Positions 63,553 through 64,000 of a DNA stretch of 64,000 nt are shown piece by piece. Positions within the stretch are counted from its first letter, which is position 1; each line of letters begins with the position of its first letter. The translations under genes and the position numbers were made by a program. Origin of the DNA: Salinarimonas sp. (GTDB lineage Bacteria > Pseudomonadota > Alphaproteobacteria > Rhizobiales > Beijerinckiaceae); assembly GCF_040111675.1 (NCBI RefSeq), contig NZ_CP157794.1, forward strand, positions 2,811,501 to 2,875,500. Direction: 5' to 3'. Below the pieces are notes generated by a model, which did not search any database, was not told the DNA's origin, and worked only from the letters and a program-made list of their open reading frames with translations.

Positions 63553-64000
63553 ATGAAGCTTCTGACGCGCACACAGGCTCGGCTCACCGGCCTCCTCAGC
63601 GGCGGGGACACGCGCTCCGACGCCCAGAAGATCGTCGACGCGCTCATCGCCGAGCGCGGCCAGAAGATCATGGACGCCTGGTGGTGGCCCGCGGCCAAGC
63701 CCCTGGTGGAAGGGGGCCTGCGCTACCCGGAGGCGGTGCGCATGGCCGAGACCATCGCGCCGCTCCAGGCGCACGCGGTATTCGACCACGTCTCGGATCG
63801 CCTGGGGCTCGACGTCGTCACCCGCAACCTCGAGCGCCTGCCGGCCTCGGGCAAGGTCGTCATCGTCTCGAATCACCCCACGGGCATTGCCGACGGCATC
63901 GCCCTGTGGAACGCCGTGAAGAGCCGCCGCCGCGACCTCGCGATCTTCGCCAACCGCGACGCGATCCGCCTCAACCCGCGGCTCGCCGACATCATCGTGC
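63553..64000 (+). CDS. Acyltransferase (PlsC-like), 3' end beyond the window
   Basis: Partial gene: 149 codons in frame to the window end. It starts MKLLTRTQARLTGLLSGGD and reaches VVIVSNHPTGIADGIALWNAV, the N-H-P-T-G-x-A-D-G acyltransferase block I found in a branch of lysophospholipid acyltransferases (NHPxG type). The product would acylate a lysolipid at the inner membrane. ATG 63553 is supported by GGGAGC upstream but an earlier start cannot be excluded. Divergent from pyrB. Confidence 0.75.
   Translation, partial: MKLLTRTQARLTGLLSGGDTRSDAQKIVDALIAERGQKIMDAWWWPAAKPLVEGGLRYPEAVRMAETIAPLQAHAVFDHVSDRLGLDVVTRNLERLPASGKVVIVSNHPTGIADGIALWNAVKSRRRDLAIFANRDAIRLNPRLADIIV

Overview
The window reads as chromosomal DNA of a very GC-rich alphaproteobacterium, most likely of the order Hyphomicrobiales (Rhizobiales). 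The pointers are: an usg gene beside a CIRCE-controlled groESL operon; a TAXI-type TRAP transporter with fused permease; a HWE-family histidine kinase preceded by a 75-residue protein of a type common in Rhizobiales; pyrB with a catalytically degenerate pyrC; and a full CtrA-type box (TTAA-N7-TTAA). Genus cannot be fixed from the sequence. Almost all coding DNA has the strong third-position G/C bias of such genomes. The clearest exception is the 3' part of the gene at 45849-48770. No rRNA, tRNA, CRISPR array, phage or insertion sequence was seen.

Layout. 1-6.6 kb: MerR regulator, UMF1-type transporter, YbjQ-like protein, D-lyxose isomerase-like cupin, UbiH-type hydroxylase, DUF2182 membrane protein, ExoD and Usg. 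6.6-9 kb: groESL with a canonical CIRCE, a second degenerate CIRCE-like repeat and a strong terminator. 9-14.7 kb: DMT transporter, LpxH-like phosphatase coupled to a GT4 glycosyltransferase, MgtE, a small membrane protein and an exported glutathione peroxidase. 14.9-16.9 kb: an XRE-cupin regulator with a GNAT enzyme, apparently autoregulated and possibly leaderless, then a DUF4258/HTH toxin-antitoxin-like pair. 16.9-21.3 kb: topA-DUF1232-VOC operon and a HAD phosphatase. 21.4-29.7 kb: RND pump and adaptor, PPK2, hemolysin III family protein, CcdA, P1 peptidase. 29.7-39.5 kb: TAXI-TRAP transporter, AsmA, an orphan molybdopterin-binding hydroxylase subunit, an ORF with an in-frame TAG, and xseB. 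39.6-45.8 kb: dxs, cytochrome c, a coiled-coil membrane protein, ureEFG and a HupE/UreJ-like nickel permease, with no urease structural genes.

45.8-49.8 kb is the most accessory-looking stretch. It holds a 973-residue STAND-like NTPase with C-terminal TPRs whose repeat region is much less GC-rich than its NTPase half, a small XRE protein that overlaps its 3' end on the other strand, an unrecognised 147-residue protein, and a roughly 200-bp palindromic repeat element that recurs near 60.5 kb. It is the best candidate for an undescribed system, though its function cannot be shown from sequence.

49.8-64 kb: SbmA/YddA-like ABC exporter, iron-type alcohol dehydrogenase, a small membrane protein under a CtrA-type box, UPF0173 hydrolase, RuvX, AEC permease, HWE kinase, plsY-dprA, and a pyrB-DUF4406-pyrC' operon whose dihydroorotase homologue lacks catalytic histidines. 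The window ends inside an acyltransferase gene.
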